Program-made: the position numbers and the translations under genes | The notes under the pieces: model-generated | Database searches by the model: none | The model's input: the letters and a program-made list of their open reading frames with translations, nothing else | What the model was told of the DNA's origin: nothing | Origin: Chalciporus piperatus | Lineage: Eukaryota; Basidiomycota; Agaricomycetes; Boletales; Boletaceae | Assembly (NCBI GenBank): GCA_038093975.1 | Contig: JBBPTG010000145.1 | Location: 1 to 63,385, forward strand | DNA: 63,385 bases | Direction of reading: 5' to 3' | In this document: positions 33,213-45,557 of the stretch, one piece after another | How positions within the stretch are numbered: position 1 is the first letter of the stretch | Layout: every line of letters starts with the position of its first letter

Positions 33213-34699
33213 ATGTTAGACATGTTTACGTGCTCTTCGCTTTCCGGGTATCTTCCCAGCGAATGGTGGATCCTGGGTTTGGCCGTGGCTTACTTGGTGG
33301 TAAAGCTCCCCATTCTATCCGCCATCGTAGGCACCGTGTCCGTCGTCGGACTCGTTCTCATCAACGTTCGTTCCTTTCCGCTGGCATGGCACAGTAAGGT
33401 CATCCTCATCGCCTGACGAGCATGCTGACGATCACATGGGGTGACCAGTCAAGGTGCTTCTCCCGCTTTTCATCATGCAATGCAAATACCGCGTCCTATC
33501 CATCCAACACAGGCTCTTATTACGCCCGTCTGCCACGCGACACAAGACAGTCACCAGTAAATTGGAGTCTGTCTGTCCAGTTGGCGCAAATCCGTTCGAT
33601 TTCACAGCGACGTGCAAGTCATGGGCAAGTAAGTCTTTCCTAATAGCGTTTGACGATATCGCTGTTCGAAGGTGACTCAACCGTGCATATAAAGGTCCTG
33701 ATGACACCGATTGGTTCGCACATCTCAACAATTCGAGTTACGCCAAGGTATGTGCCTTGAGGTACTATGTGGATCGACGTGGTATTAACTTTGTTATCCA
33801 GGCTCGTGACGCTGCTCTATCAAAGTTTTGTATCGCAGCATGGCCGACGTTTATGAACGTATCCGGACGGGTCGCCTATGGATGTGAGGCATCCCTCGCA
33901 TGGATGCTCACGGTCCCACTAACTTGACGCTAACCCCCAGCGGCACACTACCAATTCCTTCGCGAGATTCCACGATGGGCGAGTTATGAGATGAAGATGT
34001 CGATAGGCGCGTGGGATCACAAATGGGTAGGTATTTTGTTTTGTTTCTCGAGTACTCGGAGTCGATGTTCTAACGATAAATTCTTCATTCAAGCTCTATC
34101 TTGTCTGTCGTTTCACTTCCCGTCCCAACAGCTCACATCAGACCGCCCCGTCGACCTCGTCGAAAAACCCTGCTCTGCCCAGTGGACTCTCGACACCGAT
34201 CGCCAACAGCGACTCGGAATCCACTGGCAACGAATCGTTGAATGGTGGTGACAGAAACAAGATCAACATCCCCGCCGCGGCTTCTTCGCTTCCGCGCGAC
34301 GACCCCGATGAAATACTGAACTGTTTCACCGTATCCCGGGTCTGTTTCAAACTGGGACGCATCACCGTTCCGCCTGCGATATTGTTGGCCTGTGAAGGAT
34401 TCTCGAAGCCACCACCATCACCACCAACGTCAGGGTCAGGGTCAGGGTCAGGGTCAGGGTCAGGGTCATATTCGCACGCGTCTCCTCCTCCGCACTGGGT
34501 TCATCCACATACGCTACGAAACGCGTCGGAGAGTTTAGACGTCTATCGCGAGTTTTTGGCTGGTCGTTGGAGGGATGTTCCGGAGGGGGATAGATGGTGG
34601 ATAGAACCCCTGAGTGGTCACATTGAGGAACGGCGCAGAACGAACTTGACGAAGCTAGAGGCTATTCATAATGGAGTCGCCGATTGTATGAACATGTAG
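33213..34699 (+). CDS. Membrane-anchored hotdog-fold (thioesterase-like) protein
   Basis: From ATG 33,213 the first exon encodes a hydrophobic N-terminus (WWILGLAVAYLVVKLPILSA and a second segment), likely membrane anchoring. After introns (GTAAGG...CCAG, GTAAGT...AAAG and others) comes PDDTDWFAHLNNSSYAKARD, AAWPTFMNVSGRVAYGSAHY, FLREIPRWASYEM and WLYLVCRFTS. DTDWFxHxNNSxY is the signature of THEM6-like members of the 4HBT hotdog family, which includes acyl-CoA thioesterases; whether this one cleaves thioesters is not known. The C-terminal part has a (GS)n run and WRDVPEGDRWWIEPL. It lies near desaturase and elongase genes, so an acyl-lipid role is plausible. Confidence 0.75.
34430..34469. 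repeat. In-frame (GGGTCA)n hexanucleotide repeat
   Basis: About seven units coding Gly-Ser repeats inside the hotdog-protein gene. The frame is kept because the unit is six bases. Confidence 0.9.
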
Positions 34700-35144
34700 A
34701 GAGCGGGGGTTAAGATAATGTTAAAGCTTGGGTAATTGCATTTTTCAAGCAGACTGTGGCATCCGTCTGTTTGAACTGCCACGCTACGCTAACTCATCAC
34801 CATAATGCCTGGCCGTATAGTCCATGCAAGTGAACGTGAACATGTGTTCGGTAGCGCAGGAATCTGAGTCAAACCTAAGTCAAACTGGCACCCGATGATG
34901 ATGGTCCCGACAAACAGGTCACGGAGAGAGACCACCGTATGCGATAGGCTATCGCAGCGCACGAAGATTATGGAGACAGGTAAGCACCAGCAAATCGGGC
35001 TCACTTTGACTACGCTCTTGCGCGTGAGCAGGGAAGTCGACGCAGTGACATGGAATGCAATCGCTGTCGAGAGAGATAGCAAGAGTCTCAAGAGACACAT
35101 CATCTTGAACTCAAGACAGGGTTGGCGCTGGTGTCTTGTAGTGA

Positions 35145-37235
35145 GGACATGCGTCCGACTCTTTCCTGACTCGAATGTCATAATTCACAATATGTCTATC
35201 AAGTAAAGTTCCTCCACGTTTACAAGGAAAGGTAAGTTACGAAACAACGTTCACCAGTCAGGTTATGAAAACACGAACTCAGAGCTGATGCGTAAATGGA
35301 AAGATTGGGGTTCCTTTGTCGATCCATTAGGCGCTAGTTGTCAATTCATTCATATGCACAACGCGGAGGCGTTCGCTTGGCGGAACAAGCTGCTCTTCCG
35401 AGATATGGGGAACTCCCCCACGGAGAACGCCAACTCGCTTCATGGCCAACAGCTATAACCACAATAAGCCAATCTGGCCTCAGGATTAAAGTGAATGGTA
35501 ATCGGACACTGACATTGTGAGCAGCATGACTGTGGTCGTATATCCCTCCAAAGAACGCCGAGGTTGCATCCTTCCCGATATGCTTCATTAAATGCTGACG
35601 TCCTCCGGGGTGATCACCGAGGAAATCTTCGACATCATGAATGAACCCGGCGATGCAGATAAGAGCACGCGATTGAGCCTGGGACTGATCTGTTTGCAGA
35701 TTAGCTCAGGTTCCCCGCGACGATGACATCACTTACAATCAGCCCAATTTATCACGGGCAGACCACCGCTCTGGCTGGGCCAAGCCAAAGCTTCCTGTCT
35801 ATGGCGAAGTTGCTTCAGCTCCATTGTGAGCTCCCCCTTGCGAATCTCGTTGTCGGAAAATGTCTGGCGTAATGTCAAAACAATTCTAGTGGGAACTTGA
35901 AGTAGCCTCACCTTTAGATGGCTAGCCAGACCGAGCTGTTCGCATGTCCAGATGAGCCACTTTGTGGGATCATATTGATACCACCGTATCGCGTTGCGAT
36001 AGTCCATGGGAAATTGGTGATGGAAATTGTGGTAGCCTTCTCCGTGGGTTAGGAGAGCAGTCAATAGATGATCTCTCGGCGAATGCTTGTCATCGAAAGG
36101 CGTGTCGCCAATCCAATGGGCAAGGGAGTTAACACAAGAAGCGGACTGGATCGTAAATGTCAGTCTTCTCTTCTATTTCAGTGATTGAAACTGACCTGAT
36201 GCACGAAAAAGAGTCGTAATAGTCCTGCATAGACAAAACCGCCTTTCCAGTCTCCCCAGCCTAATCCAGCTATGGCAGACGGAAAGATGACAGCGGTGAT
36301 CAGGACCAGCCAGGGATAGTAACGAAATTGCCATGTCACAATACGACTGTTTTTGAGGTCGTCGATATCGACTCTTCCATGTTTGCATCTTGGTTTGAAG
36401 ATGACCCAACCGATGTGCGTCCAGAACAATCCAAGGCGTGCGTTGTAAGGATCGAGGGCTGTATCGGTATATCTATGATGTGCGCGGTGCAAGCGTGCCC
36501 ACCAGATTATAGGGCCCATGACACATGCGGTACCTAGGAAGGCGAGAATGATCTCGAGCGTGGTTGTTGCATTGTACGACCGATGACCCCACAGCCTATG
36601 GTACCCCGCTGTGATACCTGTGATACATCTTTCAGAATCTGAACGATTTCTTCGAGTGACGCGACCTACCCATGCCAGAAATGAGATAATACATTACCGA
36701 CCAAACCATCGTTTCGCGACGGAGAGGGGTGAAGAAAGCGCCGATGGTGGCAAGCGGCGGCATGATTATGATCAGGGTAAAACGTACCCACTCTGCTTCC
36801 CTCCACCAGTTCGACCATGTAACCGGTGGGCGTACTTTTGCGTTCTGAAGGGCATAGGAAGCGTAACTTTCCAATGTCTCGCTGTCTGCTTCATTGCGAG
36901 AGATGTGAACAGGTGATTCACCCATGACGCCCGCAATCACAGGGCTGTCCGGGCTGGCCAGTGGTAATGGGGCAAGACAAAACACCTTTCTCCCAAGTCT
37001 GCTTAAGTTCACCCGAAGTCCACGTTCTATTCTGGCCCTGTTAGCGTGAAGATGAACGGAAAATATCAGCGGACGATTTGGACATGTACGACCCACCGCA
37101 GTTGCACCGTATGTCGGAACGGCTCGATTCAGATGCGACCCGGCTCGTTCTACATAGTACGCAAATTAATGAAACGGGGGTCCGACGGGAGAACCATACC
37201 TGCAACCCCAGGGGTCAGTTTCACGGAAGCTAGGG
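35145..37235 (-). repeat. Left arm of an inverted duplication of about 2 kb
   Basis: The minus strand of this segment matches 48,118-50,150 almost base for base across the whole desaturase gene, its introns and short flanks. Similarity fades near 35,145 (about 50,150 on the other side) and near 37,235 (about 48,118), where flanking sequences differ. Confidence 0.9.
35327..36925 (-). CDS. Acyl-CoA Delta9-desaturase with C-terminal cytochrome b5 domain, copy A
   Basis: Ole1-type membrane desaturase that puts the Delta9 double bond into saturated acyl-CoA in the ER. From ATG 36,925 (MGESPVHISRNEADS) six exons mirror copy C, giving about 446 aa. The three histidine boxes are present: HRLWGH, HRAHH and HNFHH, with membrane segments before and after (LIIIMPPLATIGAFF, AVIFPSAIAGLG). 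The C-terminal cytochrome b5 domain keeps its haem-binding HPGG and a later SHAAHN histidine, so the enzyme carries its own electron donor. It differs from copy C by only two residues that I saw (Ala for Ser in SYALQ, Gly for Asp in QSGGLP). It points towards the neighbouring hotdog-protein gene. Confidence 0.92.
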
Positions 37236-38202
37236 TTTATTGTTCTGCAATGGTACCTATCAGGACCCGAGAAGGATGACGAACACAAAAATCGCTTCCC
37301 CAGCGTGACGATAAGAGCGCATTGGCAAAGCTCGCGTAAAATAATAAGTCTGGCATGGAACATTCACAGGAGAACGTGCGAAGCCCACGAGGCTCCCAAG
37401 TTGGATCCTGTCAATGTCACAGTGGTTGAAAATGTAATCGAGCCGTCGATTCAGACATGATGTGGCAAAAGGCTACTAGTACCGTTATAGTAGTAAGTTA
37501 GCATTCCCAGGCATTCCCGCGGGTCCTTTCCTGTCCTTTCACCTGCTCCGAAGTCGCCGGAGACCTCATCCAGAAGGCGAGCAACTGTCAACGGTACTAG
37601 CTCATGACTGTCACCACGGCCTGGCCAGGCCTGGCCACACACCCGGCAGCAATGAATTGAATCACTGTCGGGTACACTTGGTCAGAAAAGGTCAGAAATT
37701 ACACTTAACGAAGGTAATTTTGGCAGTGACGGAACAGCTGATCAACAGGCGTGCTGCCAGTGGGTATCATGATGGGCGTCTGCCAATACTTCACGAACAG
37801 AGCACGTCACAATCTTTGTTCACCTCTCAATTCCCGATATTTGCAAATGTCACTGCTTTTGCTTCCTCAATATCTCTCCATCCATCGGGTTCAGGGAGCC
37901 AGCCCCTGGCTGTCAGCGTATCAGGCGAGTTCGGAGTTTTCTCCGGTCAGTACCCTTCTATACACTCTTTCACAGTTCCCTTTTGTGCCGTGAGTTTGGG
38001 TTTCTTTTCCGCCGCATCTGGCTTCATTGATGTCCCGCACTGATCCGGCTTTGAACGAATCTTGCCGATCGGGGCAGTGTCAGTGTGCGCTGGCCCGTTG
38101 AATTCGCAGTCAATATTTGGTATAAATGGCGACTCTGACGAAACACAAGTGATTCTGCGCTGAGCGGAGAACGCACCCGCCTGATCGTTTTGACTTTCTG
38201 GG
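36926..38202. promoter_or_regulatory. Shared upstream region of two divergent desaturase genes
   Basis: 1.28 kb between the starts of desaturase A (minus) and B (plus) must contain both promoters. A TATA-like TATAAATGG lies at about 38,120, some 80 bp before the B start. A GC-rich near-palindrome (CTGGCCAGGCCTGGCCAC) lies near 37,620. No coding exon seen. Confidence 0.5.
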
Positions 38203-39838
38203 ATGGAGGCTAAGTCTCACGAACCTCTTTTCATCGAAAATCCCGACCACATACCCGCTGAAGCAGTTCCTGACAACTTCGTGTCTTATACTCTCAAGCA
38301 CCAGGAAGCACTTCCGCCGATTACATGGAGTAACTGGTACAAAGAACTTCACTGGCTGCATGTCTTTATCTTGGTCGTCCCCCCGACGATGGGCTTCGTT
38401 GGTTCGCTGTCAACCCCAGTCCGGCTAGAGACCGCTATTTGGTTTGTCATCTACTCTCACTTTACCGGTTTCGGTGCGTCACCTTCGCGGGTGTGATGTC
38501 TAGTGAGACTGACTGCGGAGTTACCAGGATTAACCGCAGGATACCACCGTTTATGGACTCATCGAGCCTACAAGGCAACTAGGACACTTGAGTACATTCT
38601 CGCTATACTCGGTGCCGGAGTCGTCGAAGGCTCTATTGCGTGGTGGGCTCGTGGCCATCGTGCCCACCATCGGTACACGGACACCGATCTCGATCCTTAT
38701 GACGCTCGCAAGGGCCTTCTTTACTCTCATATGGGGTGGATGCTTTTCAAGCCACGACGGAAGCCGGGTCCTGCTGATGTTAGTGACCTCCGCTCGAACC
38801 CTGTCGTCAGATGGCAACACAAGTACTATCTCCCCCTAGCCTTCATTATGGCCATCGCAGTGCCTACATGCGTGGCAGGCTACGGATGGGGTGACTGGCG
38901 GGGTGGTTTCGTATGGACAGGTCTGCTTCGACTGGTTTTCGTACAACACGCAAGTATACTTCTCTCAAACACCCCTAAAACATGGATCTGAACATTTTCT
39001 CCAGTCCACGTTCTGTGTCAACTCCTTGTGTCACTGGCTCGGCGATAAGCCATACGACGACAAGTTGACTCCCAAAGACTGCATCGTTACTGCGGTCATT
39101 ACAATGGGGGAGGGTTATCACAACTTTCACCACCAATTTCCAATGGATTACCGAAATGGCTACAAGTGGTATCAGTACGACCCTACCAAGTGGTTCCTTT
39201 GGTCGTGCGAGAAACTTGGTCTCGCGACACATCTCAAGGTAGATCTACGCCTACCAAATCGACAAACTCCCTTGCTAATATGCCCATAATAGACGTTTTC
39301 CGACAATGAAGTTCAGAAAGGAGAATTGACTGTCCAGCTCAAGCGTCTTCGTCAGAAACAAGAGGCGCTTTCCTGGCCTGCTGAGAAGTCCGATCTGCCA
39401 GTTATCACATGGGAAGATTGTAGGTGGTCCGCCACACTCTTGAAACTGAACCTGATAGTTGTTTCTCAGATCAACGGCAGGCAGAGTCACGCTCATTGAT
39501 TTGTATCGCCGGATATATTCACGATATCGGGGACTTCTTTGACAAGCACCCTGGGGGTCCTTCTCTCTTGAAGAAGAACGTCGGAAGGGATGCCACTGCT
39601 GCGTTCTTCGGAGGGCTTTACGATCACAGTAATTCCGCGCATAACGTATGTATCCTGTTCTGATTTTGTTTTTCTTGACTGAGATTCTCTGCAGCTGCTG
39701 GCCATGAAACGAGTCGGAATCCTCCTTGGAGGTGCGCCTCATGGTTTGGAAGAACGTGTCGTACCGCCTAGCCAGCATCTTCGCATCGCTCGCTACAACG
39801 AAATCCCGAGTTCCGGATACCCTAAGTTATCCAGCTGA
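38203..39838 (+). CDS. Acyl-CoA Delta9-desaturase with C-terminal cytochrome b5 domain, copy B
   Basis: Six exons in phase: 38203-38473, 38528-38949, 39005-39238, 39293-39419, 39470-39645, 39695-39838, giving 457 aa. Exons 2-5 have exactly the same lengths as in copy C (422, 234, 127, 176 nt), so the genes are old paralogs with conserved structure. Histidine boxes HRLWTH, HRAHH and HNFHH are intact, as is the cytochrome b5 motif DKHPGG with a later NSAHN. Protein sequence differs clearly from copies A and C (for example [10 protein letters not shown] against WWARLHRAHH). Intron 2 (38,950-39,004) begins GCAAGT, a GC-AG intron. It is probably the housekeeping or a differently tuned Delta9-desaturase. 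Confidence 0.95.
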
Positions 39839-40428
39839 GGTAGAATAATACAGCATCTTTCTTTCGTTCCCCCTCTGCATGTTCCGGTTGAATTAAAGCT
39901 CCAATAAACGCTTGTTCACACTATAAATTACGACTTTCAGCACAATGATTGGATCGAGTATTCGTCCTTGGTGTTGTGTGGAACATATAGAACGTTATAC
40001 CATTAAATTTTGATCATGTCTGCTAATTTACTATCAGGTCACTTCGGAGCCTGAGCATGTCTGAACCTTCCATGGCATGATGACGTTTAATTCCGATGTT
40101 GCTCTGGTCGAAGCATCACCCTGCAATGGATTTGAAGCGGCCTTTCTTAGGGGGCACAGAGTCCGTATCAAACTCTTGATGACACTTCTCCGTGACTCCT
40201 GTCAGTGGCTTAATGAACTGTCATCCATCTTTCACTCAACCGAACATGATCCGAGATCAATCTAGATAACGAAGGGCAGACCCTCGGAGATAGCGTCCGG
40301 GGAAAGCTATACATAGCAGGTTTAGGGTTCTACATATACTCTTATCCGATCAATCCTGTCACCTCGCGCCAAGAATTTGGAACCAAGAGTCGAACTGTCA
40401 TCCACAAAGATCACGGGTGTTCACCCGA
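39839..40428. other. Intergenic spacer between convergent genes
   Basis: About 590 bp holding the 3' ends of desaturase B and the P450. No exon seen. Confidence 0.4.
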
Positions 40429-42556
40429 TCACTGTGGGTAGTCTGACAGCGAGAACTCCTGTCTAACAAGATGCTTGGCCTCCAGTGATCTAGGCTTGAT
40501 GGAACACTTGAAGGGGGCCTGATGACTTGAGAACAGGCATGTCAGTAAAGATACCGCCGCATCGAGGCATGAGTTGATCACGAACACGATCGTCTCTCCC
40601 ACCAAGTCGTGCTCCGGCGTAATCTCAACTCCGTTCTCCACGTGTTTCGAGATGTCAAACGCAGCAAGCGTTTGAGCACACATCAACCATACGGACGAGT
40701 GTCCAAGAAAATAGCCTGCGAGGAAACGTGTATGTGTTTATCGGTCATCTGAGAGCTGACAGCAACGCTTACCTGGACATCGCCTACACAAAGAAGCCTC
40801 GTGGATCAATACACCGCATGGTTAGCCCGATCGACACTCACCGCCGTCCAAAGCCGAAACAGGCGTTCCCGGGATGAGGCTCCGGGTTATCTCCTAAGAA
40901 CCGTTCTGGTTTGAATTCTAAGGGATCCGTGTACGTTCTCGGGTCACGCAGGATGCCCCTGATTCCATGTAAGTATCGTGCCAAGGATGTGACGTGGAAG
41001 CGATATTGGCTTACCAGATGTTGACCAAAATGTAGGAACCTGCAGGGATAAGATACCCGTTGTACTCGTCGTCGACTCTCGTGCACCTCATAGCTACGGA
41101 GTGGCAATGAGTCCGAGGTATGTTCGGGAACAAGATGAGACCAACTCATTGGACCTGGCGTGTGCCAGCGTAAGAGCTCCGTAAATACGACCTCCATGTA
41201 TGGCAAAGACGCCCTGTCAGAGAACGTTGGTAATCGACTTGTACCAACGATCGAGTCCAGTTCTTGTTGTGCTTTCTTCATGACGCGTGGGTGGAGTGTC
41301 ATAGCGAGATAGAATGCAAAAGCGACAGAGTTTGCCTAGGAAAGGCTACAATGAATGGTGTTTCATCAGGAGCCAAGACCCTTACCGTGTCTGCACCACC
41401 TATGGCCAAAATTGTTTAGCTCGTGGAGTGGAGACAAGCGATACAATTCATACCTTGATACATTGTTGCTGTGGCCCATTTAACACTGTCTTCTAATTCA
41501 TCTGTTAGGTCAGGCTTGCTCAAAATTCGAGACGCTAATGAGGGCAACGCCGTCCCAGCGGCCTGCAGCAACCGAGGTTAGCACTGTCTCAGATTTGGAT
41601 GAATGCCAATGTACTTACCAACTGAGACTTCACGTAACTGTGAGGGATTTCTACTAAGTCCCTCAAAACAGCAGCATATTCTTTGCTCTTTCTCTTGAAT
41701 CCGGCACCCGGGATCCAAGAAGGAATGTACTTCACTGCGAACTAGTTCGAGTCCTCCGAACGGGATGGGGGCAGAATTACTTACTCAATGGAATGAAATC
41801 GACGTAGTATATGCCTGGTGCGATTCCCAGTGACAACTGTGAGTTGGCTACGTGGGCTAACTCGACAAGAGGGTCATCCCCGTCCTGAGTTACATAGCCA
41901 TGTGAAAGGCGCAGGATGATAGAAGTAAGATTCCTTAACACCTCGTCAGCAACGGAATGAAAGAAAGACATGCAGAGCTTACTTTCGAACATGTGCTTGG
42001 GTCCTGTCCGGGTCGTCGAGCACACATCGAAGATACCTTCGAGTTTCGAACTCGATCATCCTATGTAACTTTGCCACGCTGGCGTAGCCCCCAATCTCTT
42101 GAGCCATCCACTTCCGGTGACTCCGAAACCAGTCGTTGTAGTTGGAAAGCAACATGATTTTCCCCCACCCTGATAGTTCACCACACATGACGGACTTGGG
42201 GCGATCGGCGTAGTTAATGCCACGCTTCTCAAGGAGGTCTTCAGCGACCTTGGCAGAGCCGATGACTATGACGTTGTAGCCAAACAGAGACCCGCTTGCG
42301 ATGTCCCCTGTTAGGGATCAGTACTAGTAGTGTGAGCATCAGAACACGACGGACCGTATTGCTGGTTAAACTTGAGCAACTCGAGCCAAGCAGTCTCGTC
42401 GGGGATCTCGAGGAGGGCACGAAGACCGCAGATACCTGGTGGCAATCGTCGGGTTTGGTACCTTATGAAGAGCTCATAAAGACCTGCGCATCCTAAGATG
42501 CCTAAGATGCCTAAGATGCCCAGCCTGAGCAGGTCGAATGTTGCGATCGTCTCCAT
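40429..42556 (-). CDS. Cytochrome P450 (CYP), multi-exon
   Basis: Haem monooxygenase, ER membrane anchored. From ATG 42,556 the anchor includes GILGILGILGCAGLYELFI, followed by a Pro-rich hinge RRLPPGICGL. Recognised segments are YADRPKSVMCGE, WFRSHRKWMAQEIG, LVELAHVANSQLSLGIAPG, I-helix region YQGGADT (the AGADT-like oxygen-activating motif), LPYMEVVFTELLRWHTPG (ExxR helix nearby), FKPERFLGDNP and the haem loop FGFGRRRCPG, split by an intron. The overall look is that of the Agaricomycete O-methylsterigmatocystin-oxidoreductase-like P450s; substrate unknown. After HTPGPM the frame is awkward: either a 69-nt intron ends at GAGAG near 41,075, or there is a frameshift before DDEYNGYLIPAGSYILVNIW. 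So it is probably, but not certainly, functional. Confidence 0.85.
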
Positions 42557-43692
42557 AGTGAGCAAGGTGGATAGTATGGGGGGAAACGCTGTTTCCGGAA
42601 GGATGGTGGACTCAACACAGGGTCTATTCCGTAGTACTTAGGCGCCTTAGGCACCAGGAATGCCGATGGGCTGATGACAGAACTGCACGCAGGGTCCGCA
42701 CGTATTTCCGATTGTGTCATGGCCGCAGTGCGTGACATGACTTTGGTCAGTATTCATCTTCTTTCACTTCCAGAAAATCTGATCACGAATAATGACGAAC
42801 GTCCAGAATGGAAGTATGAAGGAGAGTTCATCCGAGTCAGAGATCTACATGGCACTAACAACCTCCAGCGTCACTGTGGCAGCGGTAACTGATATGGAAA
42901 TTTTTGACACCTGCCTCCGGAATTCAGTTGTTCGTTTCCTGTTGACTCAACGTTGACGCGTTATCAAAAAAGGTTTTTAGAACGGCGGGGCAACAGTGGG
43001 CGAGCTTGGGGTGATGGTGACATCGATATTGAGCTGTGATGAGCCAGACGAACCGACGTCCAGATCCAGTTCACGACCACCGTATTGGTCAAAAACACAA
43101 AAGCCTCATGGAAAGAGAGCGGTATAATCGGGTAAGAATGACAAGCTTCCCTGTCCTCCTGGCTCATTTCCTGCCGTCTCATGACCAATACCAGGTGCCA
43201 CAGGTACAAAAAACGAGGCAGATGCAAATGAGGTATCTAACCGAGTTAAGTCAACTTCCGATTGGCTCGGAATGTGGGGGACTCTGAATCGGACAGCGTG
43301 CAACGGCTGTAACTCGGTTATCTTCACATTTTACAGGTACTGTGCTTTTACGTGGCTCAAAAACACAGCCTTTGGTAGTGACAAAACAGGTGAGCTCGGA
43401 GGGACATTTGATCCTTGTCTTGTCCGACTTCTGTGAATCTGTCAACTTGAAGGTTCTTCTCGTACGTGATCGATTACTATATCTCCAAATAGTAACATGT
43501 CACCAAACACTCCCGGGAGTTGTATCGCTAAACATTCGATTGGGTGACCAGAACACTTGATCGGGGATATGCCTCAGATATCCCGATTCAATTCACGTCA
43601 GATGAAGAGCGCTCTGCCCAGTTTCCCAGCGCTGAAGACGAAACCATACAAGTACTAGATACCTCCATCGGTCCCCTTACCACCGATTCACC
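42557..43692. promoter_or_regulatory. Upstream region between divergent P450 and elongase genes
   Basis: 1.1 kb with no coding exon that I can support; it should contain both promoters. Confidence 0.4.
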
Positions 43693-45045
43693 ATGCCTTA
43701 CTTCGCCGACTTTCTCCTTTCCTTCAACTTCGTGGACCACGATGCCATCCCACGTCATCATATATCCTATATTCCTGGGGAGTCTCCGTTTTCAACATGG
43801 CCCGTCGTCGTAGCTATGACTGTGACATATTTTGCAGTCGTCTTTGGGACTCGTGAAACTATGAAGGCCAGAGCACCACTACAACTGACCTCCCTATTCC
43901 GAGCCCATAATTTATTATTGAGTGCCGGTAGTCTCGTGCTCATGCTTCTCGTGGGTGAGGAGGTATTCTCGAATTGGCTCAAACCCGAGATCGGCACATA
44001 CGGCACTCTTTGCGCGCCAGAAGCCTATACGGATGTGAGTCTTATAGTTACTTGGTTGATTGCAACCTACTCAATATCGCGCGTTGCTTCCAGAGATTGG
44101 AGTTCTACCTGATCTTGAATTATTACTTCAAGTACTATGAGCTCCTTGACACGGTCTTTCTGGCTTTGAAGAAAAAACCCCTCAGTAAGTGTTTCACTTT
44201 CAATCAAGTTTATGAGGTCATCTTTATTGACTCGGCGACTTTGAAGCGTTCTTGCATGTATACCACCACCCTGCCACCGCGGTCCTGGCATTCGTTCAGC
44301 TGAATGCTAGACCAACAGTGGTAAGTCCGAGTCTGTCAGAAATACAAGATGGAGTTTCACACTGATCATCGTTTCAGTGCTGGGTCGCTGCATTCCTCAA
44401 CCTTGGCGTCCATGTTTTGATGTGTACGTGTCCATTATCCCTGCAAACCATACCTCACACTCATAGATAGCTTGAAGACTATTACTACTATGCCAGTGCT
44501 GGAGGTGCAAAAGTATGGGTACGGTCGCTCTCTATTCAAAGCCTCAGTTCATCACCCAAACTTCCCCTCCAGTGGAAGAAATACCTTACGACAATGCAGA
44601 TCACCCAGTTTGTGATCATCCTTGCAGCAGCGGCTTTCGCGAGTGTGTATCAAAGTGGTCCAACGTCACCTGTAACTTACTCCTCGTATTAAAGGTTATC
44701 AGTACATCGCGTTTAACTGGTACCCCGAACATCTTCCAAACATGGGAGGCTGCTCGGGCACGCCAACTGCGGGAATCGTTGGCGGCGGAATTATCTTCAG
44801 TTATCTACTCCTGTTCCTCAACTTCTTCTACCAGACCTACGTCGTCAAGAGGGCTCGCTCAAGTAGGAATTCCACCACCGGCAACTCTGCTGACTCTGGC
44901 GACTCTGGCAAGTCGACTAGCAGCCACGTCAAGCCATCTGTAGGCAAGAAGGGAAGCTTGCTCTTTCGCGTTGAAACTTGTGAGTCAGAGCGCTTTTGCA
45001 ATGCTAAAACTAATGACAACATTGGACGATCTAGCCGCGCAATGA
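43693..45045 (+). CDS. ELO-family fatty acid elongase (3-ketoacyl-CoA synthase)
   Basis: Condensing enzyme of very-long-chain fatty acid elongation in the ER. The first exon (ATG 43,693; MPYFADFLLSFNFVDHDAIP) has membrane helices and a GTGAGT donor at 44,035. Splicing then gives RLEFYLILNYYFKYYELLDT, VFLALKKKPLTFLHVYHHPA, FLNLGVHVLMYYYYASAGG, WKKYLTTMQITQFVIILAAA and YIAFNWYPEHLPN. ELO signatures are seen: KYYELLDT, the catalytic HVYHH box, and the H-x-x-M-Y-x-Y-Y segment. Two introns need AAG acceptors near 44,249 and 44,481. The C-terminal tail is basic and Ser-rich (KRARSSRNST) and ends FRVETSAQ at the TGA 45,043-45,045. It is next to desaturase and P450 genes. Confidence 0.9.
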
Positions 45046-45557
45046 GCGATGTTAAATCCTACGGTCTGCTGCTCACAATAGCGATATCATGTATGAAGCA
45101 ACGAATTCACGCCGATGACTCCCTTTGTTCTGTCCTTCCTCCTTTTCTCTTCAACACTACGGATCCGTAGATTCCCGAATTCATTCGCCCAAGATAGTCA
45201 ATGTATTTGCCTTGTAGTCAAAATACTGAATGAGGCAGCCGCAATGTCTTCCTAGTCTGGTGTGAAGAAGGTTGAACGTTGAGCTTCGCAAAGTCAAGGG
45301 CTAAGTTAGTAGTCCTTGATTATCTATCCGGCTATAGCCGAGATACCCAAGTTGTTCACACTGTGCCAGGCAAGCCGGCTACCTCACCGTTGTCAAGTCA
45401 AAACTTCAACCTTTTGTCAAGCAAACGACGGTTCTTGGTGACGCAGTCCGAGCCTTGCAGACTTTGACTCATCCAAGGTCCTCCCTCTGTATCTTGTTCA
45501 TCTTGCACATTTGTTTTCGTTTTTTTATTTGCTTGACTTATTGTGACTCACTGAATC
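45046..45557. other. Intergenic spacer
   Basis: About 510 bp between two plus-strand genes, including the La-protein promoter; a pyrimidine-rich run (GTTTTCGTTTTTTTATTTGC) lies just before the La start. Confidence 0.4.

Noticed and set aside
34430..34469. GGGTCA array as a telomere-like repeat
   Set aside because: It is an in-frame coding repeat for Gly-Ser within the hotdog-protein gene and is only about 40 bp long.
40980..41160. P450 called as a pseudogene because of a frame change
   Set aside because: A 69-nt GT-AG intron gives an open alternative reading, so a dead gene is not proven.
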